DNA of 64,000 nt from Platanthera guangdongensis. Lineage: Eukaryota; Streptophyta; Magnoliopsida; Asparagales; Orchidaceae. The stretch covers positions 69,701,935 to 69,765,934 of the forward strand of contig CM077162.1 in the NCBI GenBank assembly GCA_039583875.1, in the 5' to 3' direction. Below, piece after piece: positions 10,589-21,989 of the stretch; the stretch's first letter is position 1; each line of letters starts with the position of its first letter. Both the position numbers and the translations under genes were made by a program. The notes under the pieces were generated by a model. That model saw only the letters and a list, made by a program, of their open reading frames with translations. It was not told the origin of the DNA and made no database searches.

Positions 10589-11282
10589 TGCTGCCTCTAA
10601 GACTAGCGGTGACAGTTGGCCCCATCAGATCACCATGAATACACTACAAGGGTGCCTTACTCCTTGTTTGTGACTTGTCAAATGGAAGGCGATGAACCTT
10701 TCCATACTGACACCCCGCGCAAACATGGCCATCTCCTACAGATGACAACTGAGGCAAGCCACTCACAAGACTTTTATCTGCCAAAGCTTTCAACTTGTCC
10801 ATCCCGACGTGCCCTAGTCTTTCATGCCATATAGCAGCGCTATCGTTGGCCCTCATCCGATCAACATAAGAGCGTGTTAATAAAACAAACAAGTCTCTAA
10901 CTCTTCTCCCTACATGAGCAACATCAGCCTTTACCGCTGATACGTTGCGGAGAAATTTCACTTATGTTGGACTGAACAGAATGTGATAGCCTGCGTCAAC
11001 CGCATTGGTCACAGAGAAGAGGTTCTTCTTCATGGCAGATACGAGATACACACTCCTTAACTTGGGTGGACCCTGAAAAGACACTACACCCTCCTTCTCT
11101 ACATTATGAACATAATCATCAGTGGTTATAATAGCTTCATTACCTGAGAACGTTTTCAGCGAAGAGAACTTCGACTCATCTCCAGTGAGGTGATGACCAC
11201 ACCCCGAGTCAACTATCCAGTCATCTTGGTAGTCGACGGTGGAAAGAACACGGACACACGTGCACGTCAGAAAAGCTCCTCA
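10589..11282 (-). pseudogene. pol: Copia protease and integrase N-terminus
   Basis: Minus strand: copia protease block WIVDSGCGHHLTGDE (around 11225-11180), then the GAG-pre-integrase domain with AAIWHERLGHVGMDKL and the HVCAGCQYGKVHRLPF zinc ligands (10850-10680), then DLMGPTVTASLRGS, the start of the integrase core, which ends at the Tekay-1 boundary. The frame is continuous with gag but has TGA at 11282, TAA at 10964 and TAG at 10643, with no frameshift. Confidence 0.82.
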
Positions 11283-12155
11283 CCATCCGACCTCCTCAGC
11301 ACTGGAACCAGCTCCCTCCTTATCTGCAACATGCCTAGGCTGCAGCGTTACCTTGCAGTCATGTTTGAAGTGACCTGACCTATTACACATGTAGCACTTC
11401 AACTCCTTCTTCCAGTTCTTCTTAGGAGAATTTCTCCTCTCTTGCTGATAGGAAGTTGAAGGCCCATCCTCAGCAGTAGTCTTCTTCTTCTTCTCCCATC
11501 TCTTCTTCTTTTTACCAGTGAATAGAGCCTCAATACCTCCTTCAGAGATAGTGACACCGGCCATCTGCCTAGTCAGGTTCTCCTGCGATGCCAGTAGGTT
11601 CTCCAGCTCTAGCAAGGATGACAGAGTCACCCAGCCTTGAACAGAAGTCACAAAGGCCACATATTCCTTCCGCAAACTGCGGATTATGTGCCTCTTCAAC
11701 TTAGCTTCAGAAATGGGGTCATTAGGATCCAGCGCTGAGATCTCAGCTCATAAGTTCTTCATCTTAAGAAAAAACTTTGTGACTGGCAGATCTCCTTGAG
11801 TTGCTCTTGCCAACTCATTCTCTAAGAACTGTAGTCGTGCTACATTCTTCCTATTGAACAATCCATCAATGGACGTCCAAATCTCAGTAGAAGACCCACA
11901 TCCTAAGATGTGATCAAAGAGTTCAGGTGAGATAGCCCGCTTGAGAGCAAACTTTGCTTTTGCATTGGTCTTCCTCCAAGCTCTCACGTGTTCAGCAGTA
12001 CCGGTTGCAACAGTAAATTCTTGCTTGTCATCACTACCTGCGACTTCCCACAACTCCACACCTAGAAGATAGCTTTTCATACACGACTTCCACTTTTTAA
12101 AGTTAGTCTCTCTAAGAATCTCAATACCAAGTCCGATTGCGTAACCACCGTCCAT
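11283..12155 (-). pseudogene. gag: Copia gag
   Basis: Probably starts at the ATG at 12155 (MDGGYAIGLGIEIL). The N-terminal part (NFKKWKSCMKSYLLGVELWEV, then LFDHILGCGSSTEIWTSI, then LARATQGDLPVTKFFLKM) matches the UBN2/copia gag fold. The C-terminal knuckle is CYMCNRSGHFKHDC (around 11397-11350), with all four zinc ligands present, preceded by a Lys-rich stretch. One in-frame TGA (11750-11748) breaks it; otherwise the frame runs unbroken into protease. Gag would form the particle. Confidence 0.84.
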
Positions 12156-12230
12156 TGCAACAATCACTGATCTATTAGCTTCCAGAAGCGACGAGCATAA
12201 CTTAGGATGATCACTGCTCAAGCCTCTATT

Positions 12231-12243
12231 CCCTCTGATACCA
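12231..12243 (-). other. Copia primer binding site
   Basis: TGGTATCAGAGGG on the minus strand directly after the LTR end, complementary to the initiator tRNA-Met 3' end. A second copy, TGGTATCAGAGCT, lies 42 bp away at 12273-12285, inside the LTR as I draw it. Confidence 0.75.
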
Positions 12244-13774
12244 TGTTAAAATTTCTCAAGATGGTCAATAGATAGCTCTGATACCAAGTAAAACTTTCAA
12301 AGCTATCAAGCTGACACCTTGATCAAGCGTAAAGCGGGAACCAGGTGAAGGAACACTCCAACCATAAACTGAGCTCAATAAACTAGATGCAATAGAAGGA
12401 AACAACAAAGTCTTGCATTAACAATATTCTTCATTACAGGGCACGACATACATGGCGAGACATGATTTTGCCAAGTAAAGCAGAGAACCAAAAAACAACA
12501 AACAAGAAACCGTGCGGATAGAAGCTGAGACCGCCGAGTCCGCCGAGACCGTTGAGGTTGCCATGCCGCTGCTGCACCGAACTGATCTACGGAGTCCGCG
12601 AGGACCACAGACAACCTGTTATTCTGCCGAACACCTTGTCCACTCTCTACAGGCCGCCTAACCACAGAGGTTGCCTAGCTACCAGAGTACGGGAACAAGA
12701 GTTGCTGCCAAACTGAAGAATATACCGCCCAGACTGGCAGACAGGTTATTGAATAGGAATTCCTGAAGGAGAGAAGACTGGCTAGCTGTGAATGCAACCT
12801 ACTGCAAAATCGCCCATTGTTAACCGCAAGCTCCACTGATTCCTGACTGCAGTCAAAACCAGACTCCTGGCTTCTCATTGCTAGTGGCACAACCTGCAAA
12901 CAACAAACTAGTTAACCTTCTCAAACCGCACGGGCAAAAATTTCGAGGGCGCAGCAATTAACCAACACTCAACTTACTATTCATTCAGTTACTATTGATG
13001 TTATAGGGGGTCCTATTTATAGGTGTAGAGATGAGTGTGGACACCGCCCTAGTGTATAGAAACACCACCCTAACTCGCAGCTAGCACCAAGCAGTCTGCC
13101 CGATCAACATAGACAAGGTAGGACACCAACCTATCGTCTAGGCACCAAGGAAGGAAAGAAGCCAGTCCGCAACCCGACGGACACCGCACCAGTCGGCACG
13201 CTGCAGCGGACATAATAACAGCCCGCAGACCCCGCGGACACCGCACCAATTGGCAACAAGTACCCGACCAACAGAAACAAACCACCCGATCAACCAACGG
13301 GCATTGCAGACTCTGCGATCAACCTAGACTTGTCACAGATCGTGACCAGGTCCAGCAATCAGTGAACCTCTGACGTAAGCTACATGAATATGAACTATCG
13401 ATCCGCTGAGTGCTCTTAGACCGCCAGATCCATGCCAGTTTTCCTAACCACGAACTCCGCGGTTACCTCCTAACCGCACCAACTGAGATCAAGGGCACAA
13501 GCCAATGTCGATCTCGCAAGCTCCAAGAATAGTCCGCATCAAGCGGACTCCGCGAACTCAGAAAGAGTCTGCCACCTCCCCGCGGATACACCACCTATCC
13601 GCATGGCTACTTCAGGGAATAGCCAAGTGCAGAACCAACAAGTCGAACTGGTTGGTCACCATCACCAGGCCGCAACATTAGACTGCCCAGGCCGCACCAT
13701 CAGTCTGCAGGACTGTCCGGTCAGGCCGCGCGGTCTGCCTAATCAACCCCCACTTTTCTACACAATTTTTAACA
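12244..13774 (-). repeat. Copia 5' LTR
   Basis: 1531 bp on the minus strand, from TGTTAAAAATTGTG at 13774 to AATTTTAACA at 12244; the ends form an inverted repeat. A TATA box on the minus strand (CCTATAAATAGGA) lies at about 13010-13022. The LTR contains repeated CCGCGGACACCGCACC-like blocks around 13150-13250. An alternative low boundary at 12286 would use the second primer-site copy. Confidence 0.7.
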
Positions 13775-14646
13775 GTCTGAAGATTTTATGACTGGCACCG
13801 AAGAATACTTGCTTTGGTCATGAGATTTGGGTTAACGTGATCCCTGCACTTTTCGAATCTTATTGAGATCCAATAAAGTACACTAATAATCGCAAAGATG
13901 ACAACTTGATTTTTTGTGCCACCTAAAATTTATAAATAACATGGGCCATCCCCTGCTCAGACATCTCAATTAGGCTGATGATCAGTCTATGCGACTTCTT
14001 TATGAAAATATGGCAAGCTTGAATGAAGCCCTCCTTGTTAAGTTAACAAGTGGAAATATATGGGATCCCACTAAAGCATCTGCAGGCACCAGTAGGTGAT
14101 GTGTGTTCGTCAAAATAACGGTAGGGCAAAGTCTACCTATTATTTTCATTAAGTAATAATAAAATAAGAAGTGATCCCCGAGTATCAATCTCACAGAGAG
14201 CATGAAAATACGGTTTATACTTCTAAGAGACACTTGAGATCGAGTATCTTAAGTTGGTGTTTTTTTGGTGGGGGGGGGGGGAGGTGATTTAGACTAGCAA
14301 CTATTTGTAGCTTAAAGAAAAATAATTAACTTTGCGGGTCACTGACACCGCTTCGCACCACCACGTGCTGCTAACCTCCATTTCGCTTTTCTGCGGGTTG
14401 CCGACCTCCTCCTTGCACAACGCACGTGTCAATCAAGACAACAAAGCCAAACAACTCATTCACAACACAACAATCACATGACCATGGAATAAATCACAAA
14501 TATAAGGCACTAGGCCACCTAGGCTACTCCAAATAAATGAACAAAGAGAGATACATGCTTTAAAACACAAATAGTAGGAGTTTAGCATAAGTTCATTTCC
14601 CAACCATCAATAATATAGAAGTAAAGCAACAACTTACTTAACCTAG
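13775..14646. other. Unassigned stretch with possible Athila-like LTR fragment
   Basis: No coding sequence recognised. On the minus strand, 14210-14097 reads GATTGATACTCGGGG and then ends ACACATCA, resembling the 3' end of the Athila LTR here (GTATTCC..., ending GCACATCA). So 14097-14646 may be an old LTR fragment. A G12 run lies near 14270. The remainder (13775-14096) shows nothing recognisable. Confidence 0.3.
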
Positions 14647-16707
14647 TGTAACACCCCAATTTTCTTAAGGCAAGAAATGGCTTCTGGAGGTTATCGCCCG
14701 TCATTAGCTCAATACCGTGTGACGATAGCTCAAGTTTTAGCGTCGACAGCGTTGAGAGCATCGAGTCAATACTACGCTAGTTTTACCGTGTGGCAGAAAG
14801 CTGTTACTGTGTGGTGGTAGATGAGGGATTAAACTGGCTGAGCTCTCGGGAAGCTATCGCCAGAAGATAGTGATATCGATGACTGTATCAGGGTCAATTT
14901 AATTGATGAGGCTCTCGGGATCCTACCGCGCGGCGGTAGCAGGTATCGTACGGTGATAGCATCAGAGGTCGTGTCGTCACCGACATCAGCTATCACAAGA
15001 CGCTATCATCCTATCGTGCGGCAATAGAGAAACTGTAACGGCGTGGCCACGTGCTAGCCCGTGATTGGAGGGCCTGGGCAGTTACACGCAAAATGAGTTG
15101 GTACCATGCATTGGTAGCTCGATTTATATGCCTGGTTCGGCTGTTTCCTCTTCATTATTTTGGAGAATTTGGCCTGGATTACTGGAGGAGTAGTAGCGCT
15201 GGAAGAAATGAGATTTCGCTGCCATTCTAGTTTCGGATCTCAGATTTGCAAGGCGAGTTCGAATTTACGGAGGCAAAGTCGGAGCAGACAATTTCAACAG
15301 TCTAGATTTCTCCCATGGCACCAAAGCGTACATTAAGGGTAATGATCCCCTTGGACATTTGAAATCCTTATTTTTGGCATTTTGGGTAGACGCTCCACGA
15401 CACGTGGCAGTGGTTCTTCCGACAGGTACATCCCTGTATCCCTGTAGTATTGCATTTTTATTCGGAAGCATAGTACATAATAAGCATGCTGTATGAAGAC
15501 CATCCAGAAGGATTTGTCTGGATTGGTGATGTTTATATGTTTGTATGCTAGGGAAGACTCCATGGTTATTTCGTAGATTTCGGAGTCATAGGGTGTGCAA
15601 TTGGCTGCAGTGAGAGTACTGGAGGAAGTCTCCAGGAAAGCACTTGTAGGGGAAGAAATGATAGTCTGTCCCCTACCGCGCGGCAGTAGTGTCACTGCCA
15701 GCGATAGCTCCTAATGAGCTATGTATTTTCTGAGGCCTATCTCTGGGAGACCTAGGGCCATTGTATGAGTAACTATGCGCCTGTAGTGCCCAGTTCGATA
15801 AGGCCGGTGAGCCGAATAGGAAAGTGTATGCCGACCCGCATCTTGTCGATTGTCCTTGATGCTTCGGCTTTCGAAAATGGCATAACAATTTGAGCAATGG
15901 GAAATGGCCGAACTGTGCCTGCATTATGTCGATGTTGACTAAATTGCCCAAAGTAATTGGCTTTCGTCGATGGCATAATGGTAGTCTTAAGCCACATGGA
16001 CGGAAAGACTAGAGTGCTAAAAGTAACCGTTAAGTCACTAACCTTTGAACGATGGTGGTACTTGGGGAGTCTGGTACACTGAGAATGTGCCCTGAGTGTA
16101 CGAGGCTTCTGGCCAGTAGTGCCAACGTCTGTGGCATGGTGCTAAGTTTGCAGATTTTGGTTGCTGATATATTGAATATACTAATGCTTGCAGGGAAGGA
16201 GCACCGCCACCCAGAGTGAGGGGTGGGGTCATTATAATTTAGTCAGCTAATGCTGACTGTTGCTTTTGTTTGCCACCATTGTGGTGGAATGTTACTTGCA
16301 GGTGCAGTGGAGCCAAGTGGTGAATAGCAGGCTGGAGCTCAAGATAGATATGCCGGCCCTCGAAGGCCAAAGCGAATAGCTAGTGTTTACCTGAGAAATC
16401 ATGTGTGGTCGACCCGCATGCCGATGTTTGGAGAACATTTTGGTAAACATTATAAGGCCTCAAGGCCATGACTACTTTTGTGTATTTTTTGTACTCATTC
16501 CTATTTCTATGTTTTGTGGAGATTCATGATTACCGTGGGTTCTATTTATAACCTTTAAATTTCTTCCGCTAGAATGTACTCTGTGTTAGGAAATGATGTG
16601 TTGGAAGATGGTTACAATTAGTAACTCCTTGATCTGCCTGTAGTATATGGCGCCGGGCCCCGGCAAGACCTACTTCTATATATTATACGATAGATAAGGG
16701 TGTTACA
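14647..16707 (+). repeat. Tekay-2 5' LTR
   Basis: 2061 bp from TGTAACACCCC to GGTGTTACA. The U3 part (14700-15030) is full of CTATCG/CGATAG-type inverted repeats, such as the 17-bp CTACCGCGCGGCGGTAG at 14923-14939, repeated with one change at 15673-15689. Confidence 0.8.
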
Positions 16708-16710
16708 AGT

Positions 16711-16722
16711 TGGTATCAGACT
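16711..16722 (+). other. Tekay-2 primer binding site
   Basis: TGGTATCAGACT, three bases after the LTR end; a near match to the complement of the initiator tRNA-Met 3' end. Confidence 0.75.
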
Positions 16723-16929
16723 CTAGTATCGGTCTTTCTTATTCAAATTTGTGGGTGAATTCTTTTAAGGGGTGGTGAGCATTTATATGTGTATTACCGT
16801 TATAATATAAAAGAAACCATGAATGTCCACTTAGGAATGAAAATACATATGTTTGAGAAATGTGAGTGTTCAAATGATTGCATTTTGGGAATATGTTTGT
16901 CACCTCATTGAGTGTTTGTACATTTATAG

Positions 16930-17945
16930 GTGACTAGGAGCGATACGGGGCAGTCACAACAACAGCACCCCGCGGAGTTTAGTGCACCTAACAATGTTCC
17001 TGCGACCTCTCCTTCTGCAGAAACCATACGGATGGTAGCAGAAGCAGTGTTCGCAATGGTCAATGCACAACCAGGATGGCAAGTGCAACCTCCTACCCCT
17101 GGTTTAGGTCATACAGCGCCTGTTGTAGTGGAGCCTATAGTAGTGGATCAGGGAGCAGCAGAGCCCGCAGTCCAGAGGAGAGCGATAGAGAAGCATTTAA
17201 AGCATGTGATGAGCATTAATCCACCAATGTTTACGGGTACTGGAACCCCAAGTCAAGCCGAGGACTGGATATCAAGATTTAAGAGGGTCTTGACGGCTAC
17301 AGAGATGGAAGAAGGTTACAATAGCAACTTTCCTTCTAGATGGCGAAGCAAGACTGTGGTGGGATGAGTTAGAACTGAATCATTTGGTTGGGAGACAACT
17401 CAATGACGTCTCGTTGGAGGAGTTCACGTGATTATTTTTGGCATGGTTCATCCTGACAGCGCAGAAAATAGCAATGAAGAATCAGTTCCATAGGTTGACT
17501 CAGAGTGAGAGTAGTGTGGATGATTACCTACATAAGTTCACAAGATTGGGATGCTATTCTTGATCCACTTTTATAGACGAGGAGAGCAAAACCAACCAGT
17601 TCTACGAAGGGCTGAGAGATGACCTGCGAATACTTCTCTCCGGGCCAATGGCAGAAGGGTTTCTTAACTTGGTCAATACGGCCCGTTCCCTAGAAGTAGA
17701 TATGAAGTGCGTGCAGTGTAAAAATGATTTGGCAGTACGGAAGTCAGATATCAAAGTGTCGCGTTCCTCAAAACTAGAGTACCGAAAGAAGTGGAAATCA
17801 AAGCCTAGGTCTTCAGGACTGGCTTCTTCGAGCCAAGCCAAAGTGACAATAGGAAATGGTCCACTCACCTGTTATACATGTGGCAAAGTGGGACATATGG
17901 CTCGAGACTGTTGGAGCGGCAAATTGGAAAAGAAGGCAGGAGAAG
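16930..17945 (+). pseudogene. gag: Tekay-2 gag
   Basis: The gag region begins in an open frame from about 16930 (no clear ATG; the frame opens at a GTG). It shows INPPMFTGTGTPSQAEDWI and FKRVLTATEMEE, then after a frameshift near 17320 LLDGEARLWWDEL, FYEGLRDDLRILL, and the intact zinc knuckle CYTCGKVGHMARDC (about 17872-17913). Stops occur in the middle part near 17428 and 17560. Role as in other chromoviruses: capsid and RNA binding. The gene is cut at 17954 before protease. Confidence 0.78.
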
Positions 17946-17954
17946 TGGTCATCC

Positions 17955-18897
17955 TGTTATACAATTTTGACTTTGTTGACTACAGGTGATGTCAGCAGTG
18001 GTCATCTTGTGCTGCTATAGCTTTCCCGCAACGACATGAAGTATTTTGACTTGTTGACTTTTGATGACGTCAGCAGCCATCATAACCTTTTGGACTTATA
18101 AAAATTCCAGATCCTCAATAAGCGTTGAGTGATGTTAAGTCACTCAACGACATCTGTTTTGGCTCTTCATTAGAAGCATTGAGTGATTCCTTCCCCTCTC
18201 AACGCTTCTAAACTTAGAGAAATACTATTAGCTTTATCTCAGCGCTTCCTTCTCACCTATCTCAGTAGTTTCTTCTTCACAGCTGAGACTATCTCCTGTC
18301 TCAGCGGTTTCTTCTCAGCGGTCTCAGCGATTTTTGCTTCACAGCTGAGGCAATCTTCTATCTCAGCAGTCTCAGCAGTTTCTACTTCACAGCTGAGACT
18401 ATCTTCTGTCTTAGCGATTTTTCTCTCAATTGTCTCAGCGCTTCCTTCTTCATTTGAAGCATTGAGTAAACCTACTTCACTCAATACTTCTGGACTTAGA
18501 AAATTCCAGCTTGCTTTGTCTCAGTAGTTATGTTGAGACATACTTCTCAGCTGTCTCAGTAGTTTTGCCTTAGTCAATTTTTCTTGCTTTAGTTCGACGA
18601 ATGTTGAGCTGAGATCAACAATCTGTGGGCCGAGCACGATGAATTCTGACACCCACACTTCTGAATTTAGCTCGATGAATGGCGAGCTGAGCTCGACGAA
18701 TTGTGAGCTGAGTTCGACGAATTCTGAATCTTCCAGCATATTCTTTTTCATCATCTATCTCGACGAATGACGAGCTGAGCTCAATGAATTCTGAGTTTTC
18801 CAGCATACTCATTTTCTTCACCCGTCTAATCATGGATTATTCTGAGATTATTATATCATCAAACACTTTTGTTTTGATTCTTGTAATCACCAGAGTC
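17955..18897. repeat. Candidate solo LTR with repeat-rich body
   Basis: Begins TGTTATAC and ends GAGTCA, flanked on both sides by CATCC (17950-17954 and 18898-18902), a possible 5-bp target duplication. A TATA-like CTTATAAAAATT lies near 18095. The body is a decayed array of CTCAGC/GCTGAG motifs (18240-18560) and of AGCTCGACGAATT motifs (18597-18790). No gene. The ends lack a good inverted repeat, so this is uncertain. Confidence 0.42.
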
Positions 18898-20429
18898 ACA
18901 TCCAAAGGACCATACCTATAATATACTTCTTCCAATTTAGTATGATTTTTCATTTGACTTTAAGTTTTCTAGGATTGTTATACCCCTAGTGTTCTAGATG
19001 TTATTACTCAAATATTTCGAATTCTTACTTTATGGGCTCCGATCACATAACAGTTAAGACCCGTAATCACTCCTTCATATTACTATGACATCACTCTTTC
19101 CCGTTCTATATGTTTCTAACATAATGACCTGAGTATGTCAGGTAAGCGCGGATAGCAGAAATCAATCATAATTTTCACTTTTCCCAATTCTACCCATTTA
19201 ATGTGTGATAATCATGAGCCATAGTTATGCAAAAATTTCAGTTATCCTTCTGACTTGTACTGAATTCTCAATTCACCTTGCTTTCTCTTGTAATATATCT
19301 GAGTTCATTAATCAAATCCTTAATCAATGATATAATCATTAATCGTGTGTCACATCAATTGGGTTAAGGAGTTAGGGCATCTAGGAACGTGCTTTGTTGA
19401 GGTAACACGCTCCTTTAATTATACATAAAACCTTTGTGTCGTCGTTACAGCTTGATTTTAGTTTATCGAAAAGCTCGATGTTCGAATTCTTGTGGATTGT
19501 ACACATCTTGTTTTGTTCCTTGGGATATAGCATGTCATTATGCATTGATTGAATTACGATCTCTCTTTAAGTTGTGCCAAGTAATCTGATTGACAAACCC
19601 GTGAAAGTTTCTAACGTGTCATGGTAACTTTCCATGTTTTAGGTTTGTAATATATCTAAGCGGGCAGCCCTCTATGTATATCCCAAACCTCTAGGGAGAG
19701 TTGATCATCTTACCAATTATCCATACATGAGTCTCGATTGTCATCCGAGTATGTTCAAATACCAATGCTTCAAGATCACTATGTTTGTGACTTAACATTT
19801 TCTAAATAAGATCTAAGGAAATCCAAGTCGTTATCAATTTAGCCCAATAAACAAAAGGATAAGCCCCCATACATTTTGGGCTAAATTCCATTAATACCGA
19901 TGATACATTCATCCTAGACATGCACTCAATCCTTAGGGCGAACAATCTTAGACTTGGAGTTCCACTTTGAGACTTATTGATATGTTACATATCTTAAGCC
20001 CTTAAGATTACTATTTACAATAATCTTCTCAAGATCAACATGTGACCCAAACAAAAATGGGTCACTTTTGAAACTAGATTTTTTTATTCGACCTTTGGTA
20101 TTTGTCACAGTGGTTATCTCAACGTAATCAACTCATCGATACGTGGGATAAGTTTACGAGTACCATACTATTTCACCAATATATTATAGGAACCAATTCT
20201 CCTTGAGGCGGTCCTATCAGCTTGGGTAAGAATTGATTATATCAGACGATAGGCGGAGTAGTGACATTGAATTTTAAGCCTTAAGTAGTGACTCTTGCGA
20301 TAAATTCTTCCCTTAGTCAATTTGGGTATCCTCATACCTTAACCAATCAATATCCGAGGTTGCTTTTAGACTAAGATACTTCATGAAATCCTTTTGGTAA
20401 GTCAAATTAAAGTGGTGTCTTAATTGGAT
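18898..20429. other. AT-rich non-coding stretch
   Basis: No coding domain recognised on either strand. It may be the non-coding interior of a minus-strand element whose leader and LTR follow at 20430-21740, or the remains of Tekay-2. I see no tandem repeat or terminal signal that decides. Confidence 0.4.
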
Positions 20430-20589
20430 TGACCTAACTTATTGTTTAAATGGACCATTTTCTATGACTTTTTACGCATGGGCACACCATGGCTTCCGCT
20501 GCATAGTTTGCCCGCATACTAATTCTCGAGCGGGGTGTTCCAGTGTTGTGGATGTCTATCACATATGATCATTTATTCAAGTGATACCA
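20430..20589 (-). other. Primer site and leader of a minus-strand Tekay-like element
   Basis: The minus strand reads TGGTATCAC (20589-20581), followed by a leader with ACAAACTATGCAGCGGAA-like sequence (GCAAACTATGCAGCGGAA) and GGTGTGCCCAT. The same blocks follow the Tekay-3 primer site at 53950-53985. It places a related element in reverse orientation, but no gag follows. Confidence 0.7.
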
Positions 20590-20592
20590 GTT

Positions 20593-21740
20593 TGTAAGAC
20601 CCATCCCCTTACCAGGAGTTTACCCGGTCTTATGCCCAGAACCGCCGCCTTGCAGTGACACTAACACATGGGCTAGTCAACTCCGCAAGACGTCGATACT
20701 GTCGGCTAGTATGATCATTAAACCTGTAGGCCAATTTGAGAATATAAGCAATGTGTAAAAGATTACAACAAGTCCACCGTCATAGAATTAACATCATATA
20801 TATATAATGAAAATGACATAGTCCACAATGAGTACAACAAAAAGAGAAAAGGGCTTATGCCCTGCACACGGATGTCAAATCTCTCTCTCTCAGAAATAGA
20901 AACAAGCGGAAGCTAATCTATCAATGGTACACGCGTCATCACCTGACGCCAGGCTGCAGTAGTAGTAGGTGATATTAGCTCTTCAAGTCCTGCAACCTCG
21001 TCTTGCTGGTCGAGCTGGTGCTCTATCTCCTCGAGCTCCTAAAATTATACGGTCACAGCCGACCGTTAGTCATAAAGAGTAATCCATTTACTCCACACCT
21101 GGCCCTTGCGGCTCCTAGGTACCGTGCGAGAGGGTGAAGCGGAGGACAACAAGGGGTATAAAATAGAAAACAGGTGACAGTGGAACTAATCTATCAAGAT
21201 TATGTAGTAGCAAGTATATCTCTATTCTAGCAGTTCTATATAGTACAAGCAAAGTAAGAAAGAACTGTAACAAGCAAAGAATGGAGCAGAAAGTAAACTA
21301 TCTACTACTAAACTATCATCACTGAAGTACCTTAACTTATATGAATGCCCATATAAACTTATAAGTTAATGTTTCCAAATGTAACTTATCATATAAAATA
21401 GCTCATACTAATTTATATGAGAAGGATCTATGGTACGTATGACCTAAATATGTATGTATGCTATGTATGCAGGTTATGATTCATGTAGGTGCAACTCACA
21501 CACACGACTCTGTGATCACATAACTTTAGTTCCCCGATTTTGGAAGCTAGCTTAACTCCCAGGAGCCTCTGTAGTGGCCAACAGAGATAGTGAGTTGGGC
21601 CATCCCACTCCTAGGTGGGTATCCGCACTACTAGGCCTAGCCCTTACGTACGCCTCTGAAGGACACACCAGAGACACCACATACTAATGCTGGCAAATCC
21701 ACCAGTCTTTTCCTTGGATAAGCGAGAACCACACTTTCCA
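20593..21740 (-). repeat. Minus-strand LTR related to Tekay-3, 3' part
   Basis: On the minus strand this matches the last ~1.2 kb of the Tekay-3 LTR in order: GGGGAACTAAAG and CACAGAGTCG blocks, the TATAAGTTAAGGT stretch, GCATAAGCCC (GCTTAAGCCC in Tekay-3), GTGTCACTGCAAGGCGGCGG, and the end GGGTCTTACA. It is clearly diverged from Tekay-3. It is cut at 21740 by the Tekay-3 insertion, so its 5' part should lie beyond base 64000. Confidence 0.72.
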
Positions 21741-21989
21741 TGTAACATCCCATTTCCAACTAGACCCCTAAGAGTGGTTTTGGCCATGACTAGGTCATGA
21801 CAGAACCCAAGGAAGCTAAAAAGGGCCAAGTGATAGAAGGCCAAGGTGAGAATCACCTTGGTCTACCTGTGGCGCAACCTCATCACAAAACCTAGGGTTT
21901 GACCTTAGGGCTTCACCATGACCCCGTGAGCACACCACAACATCACTAACCTATCAGAGGGTCCACTAGAGCCTTAAGGGTCCATTGTA

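Larger units (their letters stand above)
10589..13774 (-). mobile_element. Ty1/copia element, 3' half off-window
   Basis: Minus-strand element: LTR (13774 to 12244), tRNA-Met type primer site, gag with UBN2-like domain and CCHC knuckle, protease, GAG-pre-integrase domain, and the first residues of the integrase core, where Tekay-1 interrupts it. The rest of integrase, RT and RNase H should lie beyond Tekay-1, left of base 1. The domain order with integrase before RT is the copia order. Flanking bases after 13774 are GTCTG. Confidence 0.85.
14647..17954 (+). mobile_element. Tekay-2: 5' LTR and gag of a second chromovirus
   Basis: Plus-strand element start: LTR, primer site, leader and gag up to just past the zinc knuckle. 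It is then interrupted at 17954/17955 by unrelated sequence starting TGTTATAC. Protease, RT and integrase of this copy are not in the window. LTR sequence and gag differ from Tekay-1 and Tekay-3, so it is a separate family. Confidence 0.78.

Noticed and set aside
13775..20429. Host gene in the low-repeat stretches
   Set aside because: I looked for exon-like open frames with recognisable domains in 13775-14646 and 18898-20429 and found none.
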